A stretch of 64,000 bases of DNA from Capra hircus (lineage: Eukaryota; Chordata; Mammalia; Artiodactyla; Bovidae), in NCBI RefSeq assembly GCF_001704415.2, contig NC_030813.1:10372001-10436000 (forward strand), given 5' to 3'. A program made the translations under genes and the position numbers. The notes below the pieces were generated by a model that saw only the letters and a program-made list of their open reading frames with translations, had not been told where the DNA came from and ran no database searches. Below are positions 1 to 10,610 of this stretch, one piece after another; the first letter of the stretch is position 1; each line of letters begins with the position of its first letter.

Positions 1-921
1 AATAATGCTCCGTATTTTAGGCTTGAGTACATGCGCCATTCAGTTTAGAGCATCTACATATACTCTTTGATATTCTAAGCAGATGCTCTCCAGAAATGGA
101 GTGAACAGCAGTTTAGATTTGCAGTGTTCATTAGGAGAGGCCTAAGAAGCATCTGAATGTATATGTTGGATTTAATAGAGAAGTCTGAACAAAAGATCTA
201 AACTTCTGGAGTTGTGACCTGGAGATGCCATTTAGAGTTACAGGTATGGTTGAGATTACAAGGAATGAGAAGAGAGGAACTGCGTCGTTTCACTTTGACC
301 AGTCATACACTCTCCTTAGTTTCGTCATCTCCAAATATAGATGACTCTATTATCTATATAATAGAGTTGTTACAAGTAAGATAATCCATATAAAATAACT
401 TAGCCAAGTTCTTTACACAAAATAAGTGCTTGATAAACATTTATCAATGTTATTATTTTATTTTGCTTTATTTTTATTTTATCAATTTATTATGATGATT
501 TTTAGATCTTATTATTGTTATTTTAACATTTGTTATACTTTAAATGAAAACATGACTCTCTTCAACACATAATGCACTGTGAAAAAGAATAAGCCTGCAA
601 AAACGTATGAGAAACAATGGCTAGGAATGTAGGGAAAAAATTGGAACCTGTAATGCATAGAATGTAAGAGAATATGTATAAAGGAAAGCAGTTATCAAGT
701 GAGTTAATTGCTAATGAGAGATATTATAAAGATTGAAAAGCATCTACTATATTTTGTACTATGTATGGGTGAATTTATAATATACTTTATTAGTTTGGGA
801 GAAGAGTGAGCACATTGTAGTAAGGTTAAAAATGAATGGAAGATAAGAAATTGACCCATAAAATATTTGCATTATTTGTTACAGTAAATGTGTACAGAGA
901 CCAGCAGATTTGAGGATTGGT
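1..921. other. AT-rich non-coding DNA, possible old repeat trace
   Basis: No gene is seen. Bases about 105-270 weakly resemble the old mammal-wide repeat that is clearer at 17905-19010. The rest is AT-rich sequence with short T and A runs around 425-520 and no convincing frame. Confidence 0.4.
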
Positions 922-934
922 AGGGCCAAGAGAT

Positions 935-1339
935 GGAGAAGGCAATGGCACCCCATTCCAGAACTCTTGCCTGGAAAATCCTATGGACAGACGAGCCTGG
1001 TAGACTACAGTCCATGGGGTCGCAAAGAGTCAGACACGACTGAGTGACTTCACTTTCACTTTTCACTTTCATGCATTGGAGAAGGAAATGGTAACCCACT
1101 CCAGTATTCTTGCCTGGAAAATCCCAGGGACGGGCGAGTCTGGTGGGCTGCAGTCCATGGGGTCGCTAAGAGTCGGACATGACTGAGTGACTTCACTTTC
1201 ACTTCTCACTTTCATGCATTGGAGAAGGAAATGGTAACCCACGCAGTTCTTGCTGAGAATCCAGGACGGGGAGCCTGGTGGCTGCTGTCTATGGGTCGCA
1301 CAGAGTCGGACACGACTGAAGCAACTTAGCAGCAGCAGC
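935..1339 (-). mobile_element. Bov-A SINE with three units (trimer), minus strand
   Basis: Three consecutive Bov-A units read on the minus strand: about 935-1075, 1076-1218 and 1219-1339. Each unit shows the landmarks of the family: antisense of the ATGCATGAAAGTGAAAG linker, the GGCAAGAA(C/T)ACTGGAGTGGG block and the GTCCGACTC block. The last unit ends in an AGC run, the antisense of the CTG head of Bov-A2. The normal Bov-A2 is a dimer. A 13-bp target duplication AGGG(C/T)CAAGAGAT at 922-934 and 1340-1352, one mismatch, encloses all three units, so the trimer behaves as one insertion. The third unit has several small deletions. Confidence 0.85.
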
Positions 1340-1352
1340 AGGGTCAAGAGAT

Positions 1353-1811
1353 ATAGTTCATTGTTTGCTTTGATTGTGTGTGTGTACACACTTGTGTATT
1401 TTAATGGGAACAAATAAATTATATTTGTAAGACATAGAAATGATTAAGTGATTGTGCTAATGGGAAGAGATGTTAAGTCGTATAGTAAAATTTGGATATC
1501 AAATGATGAACTGTTGAGGAAAAACTGAATTTTGAAAGGAAGCGTTCTTTATTGTCATGAAAGAAAAGAGTTCTCAAAGACATGTATGTCCATAAAAGAG
1601 AGAGAGAGTTACAGTCTATGTTCTATTTTTAAATGAAACAGAGTAGCTGGTGAGTAGTTGGAATAGTATTAATAACTTGGACATATGGAAAAGTGAGGTT
1701 TGAGAAGAGATTTAATTATGAAATCATAAATATGAAGAGCTATTGAATTTGGTAATCTTTAAAATCTAGTTAACCTCAGTCAACTTGGGTACTTTATTTC
1801 CTCCAATTATG
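1353..1811. other. Unique AT-rich spacer
   Basis: No gene, RNA or recognisable repeat is seen beyond a short TG run near 1375 and a GA run near 1600. Confidence 0.5.
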
Positions 1812-2008
1812 CTTAGATCTGGCTCAGATACTAAAGAATCTGCCTGTAATGCAGGAGACCTGGGTTCAATCCCTGGGTCAGGAAAATTCCCTGGAGAAAG
1901 GAATGGCACCCCACTCCAATATTCTTGCCTGGAGAATTCCATAACAGAGGAGACTGGTGGGCTAGTATTTGGGGTCGTGAATAGGACATAACTGAGCAAC
2001 TAAACTTT
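1812..2008 (+). mobile_element. Bov-tA SINE, plus strand
   Basis: A tRNA-Glu-like head is followed by one Bov-A unit. The head has an A-box-like TGGCTCAG at about 1820 and a B-box-like GGGTTCAATCCC at about 1862-1873, the internal polymerase III promoter of this family. The body ends with the ACTGAGCAACTAAACTTT tail. The first bases of the head are altered and several positions differ from the common sequence, so it is a moderately old copy. Confidence 0.9.
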
Positions 2009-2105
2009 GGGAGTGTGATACTTGAAATAGTATACATGTTTCATTGGAGAATAAGATCTTTCCAGGCAAGTGGAAGAGAAAGACAAAGATTTAAACTAAA
2101 GGTGA

Positions 2106-2962
2106 ACTGATTCAGTTCAGTTCAGTCGCTCAGTCATGTCTGACTATTTGCAACCTCATGGACTGCAGCTTGCCAGGCTTCCCTGTCCATCACCACCTCT
2201 CAGAGCTTACTCAAACTCATGTCCTTCAAGTTGGTGATGCCATCCAACCATCTCATCCTCCGTCATCCCCTTCTCCTCCTGCCTTTAATCTTTCCCAGCA
2301 TCAGGGTCTTTTCCAATGAGTCAGTTCTTTGCTTCAAGTGGCCAAAATATTGGAGTTTCAACATCAGTCCTTTCAACAAATATTCAGGACTGATCTCTTT
2401 TAGGATGGACTGGTTGGTTCTCCTTGCTGTCCAAGGAACTCTGAAGAGTCTTGTCCAACACCACAGTTCAAAAGCATCAATTTCTTCAGCTTTCAGTTTT
2501 GTTTATAGTCCAACCCTCACATCCATACATGACTGTTGGAAAAAACCACAACTTTGACCAGATGGACATTTGCTGGCAAAGTAATGTCTCTGCTTTTTAA
2601 TATACTATCTAGGTTGGTCATAACCTTTCTTTCAAGGAGCAAGCACCTTTTAATTCCATAGCTGCAGTCACCATCTGCAGTGATTTTGGAGCTCCTAAAA
2701 TGAAGTCTCTCACTGTTTCCATTGTTTCCCCATCTGTTTGCCATTAAGTGATGGGACCAGGTGCCATGAACTTTGTTTTTTGAATGTTGAGTTTTAAGCC
2801 AGCTTTTTCACTCTCCTCTTTCACTTTTATCAAGAGGCTACTTAGTTCTTCACTTTCCGCCATCTGTGTATCTGATGTTATTGATATTTCTCCTGGTAAA
2901 TCTTGATTCCAGCTTGTACTTTATCCAGCCCAGCATTTTGCATGAATTGATGGTGCCTACCA
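2106..2962 (-). mobile_element. BovB LINE, 5'-truncated 3' end, minus strand
   Basis: The plus strand starts with the antisense of the BovB 3' terminus (TTCAGTTCAGTTCAGTCGCTCAG) and runs back through the C-terminal coding part to just after the reverse-transcriptase YADD region. An 8-bp duplication AAAGGTGA at 2098-2105 and 2963-2970 marks both borders. Frames are broken by indels, so it is a dead 5'-truncated copy of about 0.86 kb, compared with about 3.2 kb for a full element. Confidence 0.9.
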
Positions 2963-2970
2963 AAAGGTGA

Positions 2971-4788
2971 GAATAATAATAGATGATGGAAGTTGAAGAA
3001 ATTAAATAAGGTAATAGAGTTTTAGCATCAGTGGACTTAAAGTTATGATGAGTTTAGAAGTTGTACTTTAAAGAAAGGATTTTATGGTTAAGGATTTGAT
3101 TCTAGTGTTAGTGCTTTTGGCATATGGAAATTTTCCCATTGATGGAATATGACCCATATTTAAGGAGGTACAGAATAAAATTTCATTAGAGATTAAGAAG
3201 TAATGAACTGAATATAATTCTTAATGTATCAGAATTTGTAATGTTTTAGTGAAGTCTCATAGAACGATGACAGTGTCTGCAATGGTTATATAATAAGCAG
3301 TCAGGTTATTTCATGACTTCCATATAGTAACCAATTAGTACATGTCTCTTATAAAAGGATGAATTAGATGGTTGGAAGACACCATTCTTTTATATACTCA
3401 AAGAACTAATGTTAAACTATTGTCAGAATGGAGTGATTACAGTTCTAAACTATAATAAGCCTCTACTATATTAGCTGACTTCTTTAATGTCATTGAATAA
3501 AATGGCATGTGAATTTTTAAAAATTCCAATTAAATCAGAGAATGATTTTGACTGATATTTTAAAATTTACCATATTTAATTAAATTGGTGAAGAAGTCAT
3601 ATCTAATATAACTAAACCAGAAAGGCAACACTGTACTTAATCCTTTCCCAGTTAATTTCATGTTTAAAACCCTTGACATAAAATGTTTAATCTTGTGGGG
3701 AAAAGATGAAACAAAATATTTTTCAAAAGAAGACATGAATATTTTATTTAATAAAATGTATTATTTAAAGCATCCTACTGAGAGCGTTTAAGGCATTTTA
3801 GGAATTAAATGATGACTATTGACAATGATAACTATTGTTCTTAGCTAATGCGAGTTACAAAACTGTATTTTTAAAAGTCAGTGAATAATACAAAATGCTT
3901 AAAATCTGTTTCATGTCAGAAAATGACTTGATAAGAAAATAAATAAAAATGGCTTAATGAATAGTAACATAACAGCTATCTGCCTCTGTATTTATTAACT
4001 CCATACAATGTAGAGCTTAAAAAAGCAAAACATGTATCTCATTTAAAGATATTGAAATGGAAAGAAATTTAGCATATTATTTGATCAAGTTATTTAAATA
4101 AAAGAAAAGAAGGTGTCTTCAGAGTATAAACCGTAAGAATGAAAAATGTGTATGAATGTGCATGAATAAATATTTTAAAGCAAATATAATAAAGGCAGTT
4201 AAAGGACTCCTTCCTCCAGATGCTGAGAGTCTTGGTGACTGAGAGTTCACATTCAAGCTATCCTTTGGTGATTGCTTGTGGCCAAAGATAATCTCACAAG
4301 GAAATGTCTTCTTTCTAGGGCAGGAAAACTGGTCAACATTAGTATTAAAGAGCCTAGCGATCTTCTCCAAATTTGGGACAACTTTAAAGGGTCATTCAAA
4401 TTCCAGATTTCCCTTTGGATTAGCTATATCTTCGCTGTAAAGTATTGCAAACCAATTTCCCCACCTACTAATATTATCTTCTTCTTAACCTGTAGGTATT
4501 GAAGCCAAAAGCAAATTATAATAAGTCTAAAAAAAAAAAAACACCCCGATTTTAGTATGGGGTTTTACAGTTGTGTTACCACTAGTCATTTAGAGCCTAA
4601 TTACTGGTGAGTTGGTGGAGGTCAGAAAGATTTTGACATGCAATTAGAATGCAATTATTAAACTTTAATTAATGATGACATGGGATGAGATAATCCTGAA
4701 AGGGAATGTATTTAGGAGTGCATTGTATCTGGAGATTGAGAAATATGGGAGAAATAGTAATTATGAAAACAGTGATATCAGATGGCTA
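2971..4788. other. AT-rich intergenic sequence, no feature seen
   Basis: No repeat of the ruminant families is visible and no coding frame is convincing. A 76-codon plus frame at 4272-4502 follows a TTCTTTCTAG acceptor-like motif but lacks other support. An A run lies near 4531-4543. Confidence 0.4.
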
Positions 4789-5822
4789 CATCTGGGAGTG
4801 ATGGGACCAGATGCCATGATCTTCGTTTTCTGAATGTTGAGCTTTAAGCCAACTTTTTCGCTTTCCTCTTTCACTTTCATCAAGAGGCTTTTTAGCTCCT
4901 CTTCACTTTCTGCCAGAAGGGTGGTATCATCTGCATATCTGAGGTTATTGATATTTCTCCCAGCAATCTTCATTCCAGCATATGTTTCTTCCAGTCCAGC
5001 GTTTCTCATGATGTACTCTGCATAGAAGTTAAATAAGCAGCGTGACAATATACAGCCTTGACATACTCCTTTTCCTATTTGGAAACAGTCTGCTCTTCCA
5101 TGTCCAGTTCTAACTGTTGCTTCCTGACCTGCATACAGATTTCTCAAGAGGCAGGTCAGGTGGTCTGGTATTCCCATCTCTTTCAGAATTTTCCACAGTG
5201 TGTTGTGATCCATACAGTCAAAGGCTTTGGCATAGTCAATAAAGCAGAAATAGATGTTTTTCTGGAACTCTCTTGCTTTGTCCATGATCCAGCGGATGTT
5301 GGCAATTTGATCTCTGGTTCCTCTGCCTTTTCTAAAACAAGCTTGAACATCAGGGAGTTCACGGTTCACGTATTGCTGAAGCCGGGCTTGGAGAATTTTG
5401 AGCATTACTTTACTGGCATGTGAGATGAGTGCAACTGTGCAGTAGTTTGAGCATTCTTTTGCATTGACTTTCTTTGGAATTACAACGAAAACTGACCTTT
5501 TCCAGTCCTGTGGCCACTGCTGAGTTTTCCAAATTTGCTGGCATATTGAGTGCAGCATTTTAACAGCATCGTCTTTCAGGATTTGAAACAGCTCGACTGG
5601 AATTCCATCACCTCCACTAGCTTTGTTCGTAGTGAGGCTTTCTAAGGCCCACTTGACTTCACATTCCAAGATGTCTGGCTCTAGATTAGTGATCACATCA
5701 TCATGATTATCTGGGTCATGAAGATCTTTTTCATACAGTTCTTCTGTGTATTCTTGCCACCTCTTCTTAATATCTTCTGCTTCTGTTAGGTCTATACCAT
5801 TTCTGTCCTTTATTGAGCCCAT
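4761..5822 (-). pseudogene. BovB reverse transcriptase fragment, 353-codon open frame
   Basis: This frame lies in the inverted 5' segment of the BovB insertion. It covers the reverse-transcriptase core of the RTE-clade polyprotein. Motif A FIDYAKAFD is at residues 194-202, the QG of motif B at 255-256 and the catalytic YADD of motif C at 296-299. No stop interrupts 353 codons. The last dozen residues are read-through past the insertion edge. The start ATG is internal to the natural protein: the endonuclease domain is absent upstream and the C-terminal domain lies on the opposite strand. It therefore cannot make a complete LINE protein, and I call it a pseudogene despite the open frame. Confidence 0.88.
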
Positions 5823-6445
5823 CTTTGCATGAAATATTTCCTTGGTATCTCTAATTTTCTTAAATCAGTGCAGATGGTGACTGCAGCCATGAAATTAAAA
5901 GATGCTTACTCCTTGGAAGAAAAGTTATGACCAACCTAGATAGCATATTCATAAGCAGAGACATTACTTTGCCGACTAAGGTCTGTCTAGTCAAGGCTAT
6001 GGTTTTTCCAGTAGTCATGTATGGATGTGAGAGTTGGACTGTGAAGAAAGCTGAGCGCCGAAGAATTGATGCTTTTGAACTGTGGTGTTGGAGAAGACTC
6101 TTGAGAGTCCCTTGGACTGCAAGGAGATCCAGCCTGTCCATTCTAAAGGAGATCAACCCTGGGATTTCTTTGGAAGAAATGATGCTAAAGCTGAAGCTCC
6201 AGTACTTTGGCCACCTCATGCGAAGAGTTGACTCATTGGAAAAGACTCTGATGCTGGGAACGATTGGGGGCAGGAGGAGAAGGGGATGACCGAGGATGAG
6301 ATGGCTGAATAGCATCATGGACTCGATGGACGTGAGTCTGAGTGAACTCTGGGAGATGGTGATGGACAGGGAGGCCTGGCGTGCTGCGATTCATGGGGTC
6401 ATAAAGAGTCGGACACGACTAGCGACTGAAGTGAACTGAACTGAG
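4798..6445 (+). mobile_element. BovB LINE insertion with inverted 5' segment (twin priming)
   Basis: The 3' part, about 5867-6445, is in plus orientation and ends with the BovB terminus ACTGAAGTGAACTGAACTGA. The 5' part, 4798 to about 5866, is the upstream portion of the element in minus orientation. In element coordinates the two parts nearly abut: the inverted part stops just after the IMASGPIT stretch and the plus part resumes at the TADGDCS stretch, losing roughly 20 codons. The junction shares about six bases (AAATCA). A 9-bp duplication CATCTGGGA at 4789-4797 and 6446-6454 flanks the whole structure, so this is one insertion. This is the known product of twin priming during LINE reverse transcription. 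Confidence 0.88.
5927..6289 (+). pseudogene. BovB C-terminal coding remnant
   Basis: This is the plus-oriented part of the twin-primed insertion. It encodes the C-terminal region of the BovB protein (VMTNLDSIF, VMYGCESWTVKKAE, ELWCWRRLLRVPWTARR landmarks). The frame ends at a TGA at about 6287, where related copies continue. The reading frame is disconnected from the reverse-transcriptase part on the other strand. Confidence 0.85.
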
Positions 6446-6454
6446 CATCTGGGA

Positions 6455-6926
6455 ATAGATGATATGGTTGGAGAAATGGGAAGAAAGCCTTGAGTGTGAT
6501 TAATCACTAACTGAAAGCTAAGCACTAAAGCCAGAGAGCCTTTCTGACAATATATAAATAGATTTTGGTATCCTATAGAACAAGCTTAGGCTGAGCTGGA
6601 AGAAGGCTGCATGCAGGTTGTGCTCAGGACTTAATTATGTTGTAGAAGCAGATGTTGAGAGAATGTTGAAATTTCAGCCATAGCAGGTCCACTATATCAA
6701 GGTCATTGGACTCTGAAATGTGTGATGATGACATCTGCTTTGAGTCAACCCAGATTCCCCAGAACATTTTTAGTTTTCAGTGATAGCATTTCATGTTGTT
6801 AAAGAGTAGTGTTTTCTACCCTCTTGCTTGATGAAACCACCACTTATAAGTCAACACATATCCCCCTGAGAATAGGACCAAAATTCCTCTCCTGTCATTA
6901 AACCAATAACTAGGACTAAATCATTA
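6455..6926. other. Unassigned non-coding sequence left of the LTR
   Basis: No ruminant repeat is recognised. With the LTR removed, this sequence joins 8213 onward, because the LTR plus one copy of GTTAAC is a clean insertion. It may belong to the same old element suspected at 8213-9440. Confidence 0.35.
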
Positions 6927-7407
6927 GTTAACTGCCGGGGTCCAGCCCCGGTGGATCCAGGGAATTCGAAGGGTGGACGGCGTTGGCGTGGAAAGACTTG
7001 TTTGTTTATTAATGTAAGATTAGATTAAGAAACTATAGTGTAGTAAGAAGATTAAGTGGAGGAAGAGGGCTGAATAGCTTGGTTTACGCGGAAGGCCAAT
7101 AAAATTCCAGACAAGGAATTTGCACCATCTACGTTGGGCCACCGGCGCCCGCTTGAATATCTAAGGGTGCCTCGCCTTAAGCTCCCTTTCGTGCGGGTCT
7201 TAACAGCCGGGGCAAGTAAGTAGACCTGGCGAGCCTCCGCGCCCCAGGTGGAGATTCAGCCTGAAGTTAAAGTAAAGAGCAGAGAGAAGGAAAGGGAGAG
7301 AAGAAGAAAGAGAGAGAAAGACATGGGGGGAGCCAGAGTCCCAAGAAACCAGGCCGAGAGACTAGTTCGAGAAACTGGTCCGAGAAACTGGCCCCCGGCC
7401 CCCATCC

Positions 7408-7413
7408 TTTATT
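7408..7413 (-). terminator. Candidate LTR polyadenylation signal
   Basis: AATAAA on the minus strand begins 11 bases after the TATAAAAG box. Several betaretroviral LTRs have this close TATA-AATAAA arrangement. A second AATAAA on the minus strand at 7005-7010, close to the LTR 3' end, is the alternative. I cannot decide which one is used. Confidence 0.35.
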
Positions 7414-7424
7414 GTTCAGAAGGC

Positions 7425-7432
7425 CTTTTATA
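7425..7432 (-). promoter_or_regulatory. TATA box of the solo LTR
   Basis: The minus strand reads TATAAAAG here, about 775 bases into the LTR. That position fits the end of a long U3. A transcript would start about 25-30 bases further, near 7400, and run toward lower coordinates. Activity is not shown by the sequence. Confidence 0.55.
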
Positions 7433-8212
7433 CTTTTGATAAAATATGGAGATCAATGGGTAACACAGAATTATGTAGCGTTCGCAGCCCAGACTCTTTC
7501 TATACATCATTTTGTATACAAAAGGTCTCAGGTGATTTACATTATCTTCTGGCCAAGAGGCTTGTTAACACTTTTTGGCTCTCTTCCTTAATGAATGTTA
7601 ATTTTGTTTCCCCTGAAGTGTTTTTTTTTAATCTGCATCTCCTTAAAGCATTAAAGTTACATCTCTATAGAACAAAGGTGCAGTGGGTTATAACAAAGAT
7701 ACTTAACTCAAAGATCTAATGTTGCTAATACCAGGTCTACTACTTGTTTTTCTATATACCAACTATATCTAAAAATAAAGGATATGAAAATTTGGCAGCA
7801 AGCATTGACTCAACAAATGAAACTTTTAATCAGTCCTATTCTAAAGATTTTGACTCTTCGGAAGCCCCTATATTCCTAGGATGTTTTAAGCTTCCTGTGC
7901 CTCCTGCGGTCAGGAGGCCTCAAACAATCACACTCGCAGAGTCCTGCAGGCAGGCTAGAAAGCCATCGGAGGGGTTTTTGGATTGAAACACTCTTTCAAA
8001 TGCAGAAGACTAAAGCCCTGAATTGACTTTTTCCAGAAAATGTCAGAAGAGTGGAAAAGCAGAGCACAAAAGCCAGCAGATTTTTGTTGGGGTACATGCT
8101 TAGGAATTTCCAGAGGGGTCCCTGAAGTCTGAGCACGCCTTGCGTATGTCAGCTTCCTTCCTCATGACCTTGTCACGGGCGGGATTCCTCACACTGGCTC
8201 CCGACAGTTAAC

Positions 8213-9440
8213 TTCACTAGGAGATCAGAGTCTTCTCATGGAGAAAAGGGTCTACACCCCAAGGAACTATAGAACCTACCAGCTTGAGACGCTGTGTGAA
8301 ACTAAATTCAAGGGGATAAGGGGGAAAAATAACGTTGTATAATAGAGAATGTGTTGATTTGGGAACATATCCATGTTTGACAAGATTTAAAACCTTGGCA
8401 GCTGACACATTATAAGGCTGATTCTTGGACACTTTGAGAAAAAAAACACAGTAGCTGTGGCACATTGTAGACAAAGGGAAGAAAAGCTCAGATGATTAGC
8501 AGGCTATGATGTATACACTACGGATGGAAAAACCACAAAGGGTGTTGTGCCACTAGAGGGTCTAGCAAACACTCCATTTAGTAAAACAGTAAGTAATGTT
8601 CTGGTGAGAGGAGAACCATCAGCTCTGAAAAGGCCAGTGGTGGCTGTCCTCTCCAGGCCAAAACTGTCATTAAGGAGATACTGTTAAAGAATTTGCTACC
8701 CTTAGAACAATTCACAGAAAATTACCCTTAATCGGTCAGTAAAAGATCTTGATGCTTAACTGTCAGAAGCCAGTTTGACAAAGTTATAATAAACAGAAAT
8801 ATCAGAGCAGTGGCCAAAAGTACTCAGAAACCATGGCAATAATAGCATAATATAGGGACCATGTGGACACGATAGATAGGCATCCAGCAAGATGTTGATC
8901 AGTGTTTTAAGATCAAAGTAATTAATGATAAATAATCAGATGGCTGGAGTGGCTACTCCAGTAAAAAGTCCTGATTTCTTGCTAGTTGCCTGATCTAAAC
9001 TAGTATTTATACCCAGGACGCACTGACCAATAAGCCACTGACTCAAAGAGAAGCTGGCCTAAAATCAAAACTTTGGTAAGGATTAACATACCTTGCCCTC
9101 AAAGAGAATTATGACCTTCTACTTATCTAATTTATACTATCAAAAGGGAAATGTTTAAATCACTCAAATCCTATGATGATATTAATATTCAAAGACCTTA
9201 CACAGCATCTTGACTAGAGTCAGGGCATCTTTGGGCCAGGTATTAATGAATTTTTGTTTTAAGTTCACCTCCCAAGGAGCCCATTGGAATTCAGAGCTAC
9301 TACCCTAGTTGTCATTTTCCCACACTATGAATGTATAATTGGAATGGACGTTTTGGGTAGTTGAAAGTTTTCCAGTCCCTCTGTTTTAGAAAAATTATGT
9401 AAAGTAGTGAATATATGTTTTAGAAAGATTTGGTCCAACG
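8213..9440. other. Unassigned, partly coding-like sequence, possible old ERV internal remnant
   Basis: This stretch is less AT-rich than the typical background and contains short open pieces on both strands, for example 8217-8474 on the minus strand. Around 9265-9360 on the plus strand, one broken frame has hydrophobic-I-I-G-M-D-hydrophobic spacing that recalls the end of retroviral protease domains. This suggests a decayed internal part of an old ERV, but the similarity is short and the family is not assigned. Confidence 0.3.
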
Positions 9441-9855
9441 TGAGCCTAAAATGTACCACAGCCTTGTCTAACTCAATTAAACTAGGCCATGCTGTGTGGG
9501 GCCACCCAAGATGAATGGGTCATGGTGGAGAGGTCTGACAGAATGTGGTCAACTGGTGAAAGGAATGGCAAACCACTTCAGTGTTCTTGCCTTGAGAACC
9601 CCATGAACAGTATGAATAGGCCAAAATTTAAGGCACCAAAAGATGAACTCCGCAGGTCAGAAGGTGCCCAACATGCTACTGGAGATCAATGGAGAAATAA
9701 CTTCAGAAAGAATGAAGGGATGGAGCCAAAGCAGAAACAACACCCAGTTGTGGATGTGACTGGTGATGGAAACAAGGTCCAATGCTGTAAAAAGAGCAAT
9801 ATTGCATAGGAACCTGGAATATTAGGTCCACATTCTAGGCATCAGTGAACTAAGA

Positions 9856-10305
9856 TTGAATGGAATGAGTGAATTTAACTCAGATGACCATTATATCTAC
9901 TACTGTGGGCAGGAATCCCTTAGAAGAAATGGAGTAGCCATTATAGTCAACAAAAAAGTCCAAAATGCAGTATTTGGATGCAATTTCAAAAATGACAGAA
10001 TGATCTCTGTTCATTTCCAAGGCAAACCATTCAGTATCACGGTAATCCAAGACTATGCGTCAACCAGTAATGCTGAAGAAGCTGAAGTTGAACAGTTCTA
10101 TAAAGACCTACAAGACCTTGTAGAACTAACACTCAAAAAATATGTCCTTTTCATTATAGGGGACTGGAATGCAAAATTAAGAAGTCAAGAAACACCTGGA
10201 GTAACAGGCAAATTTGGCCTTGGAGTATGGAATGAAGCAGGGCAAAGGCTAATAGCATTCTGCCAAGAGAATGCACTGGTCATAGCAAACACCCTCTTCC
10301 AATAA
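9856..10305 (+). pseudogene. BovB endonuclease domain remnant
   Basis: A 149-codon open piece covers most of the apurinic-endonuclease-like domain of BovB. Visible landmarks are FNSDDHYIYYCGQESLRRNG near the start and the GDWNAK motif at residues 102-107, characteristic of exonuclease/endonuclease/phosphatase folds in RTE elements. The N-terminal catalytic portion is lost to the deletion just upstream, and the frame ends at TAA where related copies read on (CAA to TAA). It is a remnant only. Confidence 0.85.
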
Positions 10306-10610
10306 CACAAGAGAAGACTCTACACATGGACATCACTAGATGGGCAATACAAAAATCAAATTGATTGTATTCTTTGCAGCCAAAGTGGCAGAAGCTCTAT
10401 ATAGTCAGTAAAAAAAAAAAAAAAAGAGAGAGAGAGAGAGAGACTAGGAGCTCACTGTGGCTCAGATCATGAACTTCTTATTGCCAAATTCAGACTTAAA
10501 TTGGAGAAAGTGGGGAAAAACAATAAACCATTCAGGTATGACCTAAATCAAATCCTTTATGATTATACAGTGGAAGTGAGAAATAGATTTAAGGGCCTAG
10601 ATCTGATAGA

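Larger units (their letters stand above)
6933..8206 (-). mobile_element. Solo LTR of a class-II-like (ERV2/ERVK) endogenous retrovirus, minus strand
   Basis: On the minus strand the element starts TGTCGGGAGCC and ends GGACCCCGGCA, giving the TG...CA ends of a retroviral LTR. The 6-bp duplication GTTAAC at 6927-6932 and 8207-8212 is typical of class II (betaretrovirus-like) ERVs. The length is 1274 bp. No gag, pol, env or second LTR is present, so it is a solo LTR left by recombination between two LTRs. It contains a TATAAAAG box and AATAAA signals. The 7100-7400 part is visibly richer in G+C and CpG than the surroundings. The family name within ruminant ERVs is not assigned. Confidence 0.85.

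Noticed and set aside
1820..1880. A tRNA-Glu gene from the A and B boxes
   Set aside because: Only the promoter-like head of a SINE; the cloverleaf is not intact and the sequence continues into a Bov-A unit.
1766..2037. Three overlapping frames on both strands
   Set aside because: All are translations of one Bov-tA SINE, which is non-coding.
4272..4502. 76-codon plus frame after a pyrimidine tract
   Set aside because: Acceptor-like sequence only; no donor or domain and no recognisable protein. Weaker than the site at 47985.
7248..7986. Short plus frames across the LTR
   Set aside because: They are antisense to the LTR and have no retroviral domain; an LTR alone does not encode gag, pol or env.
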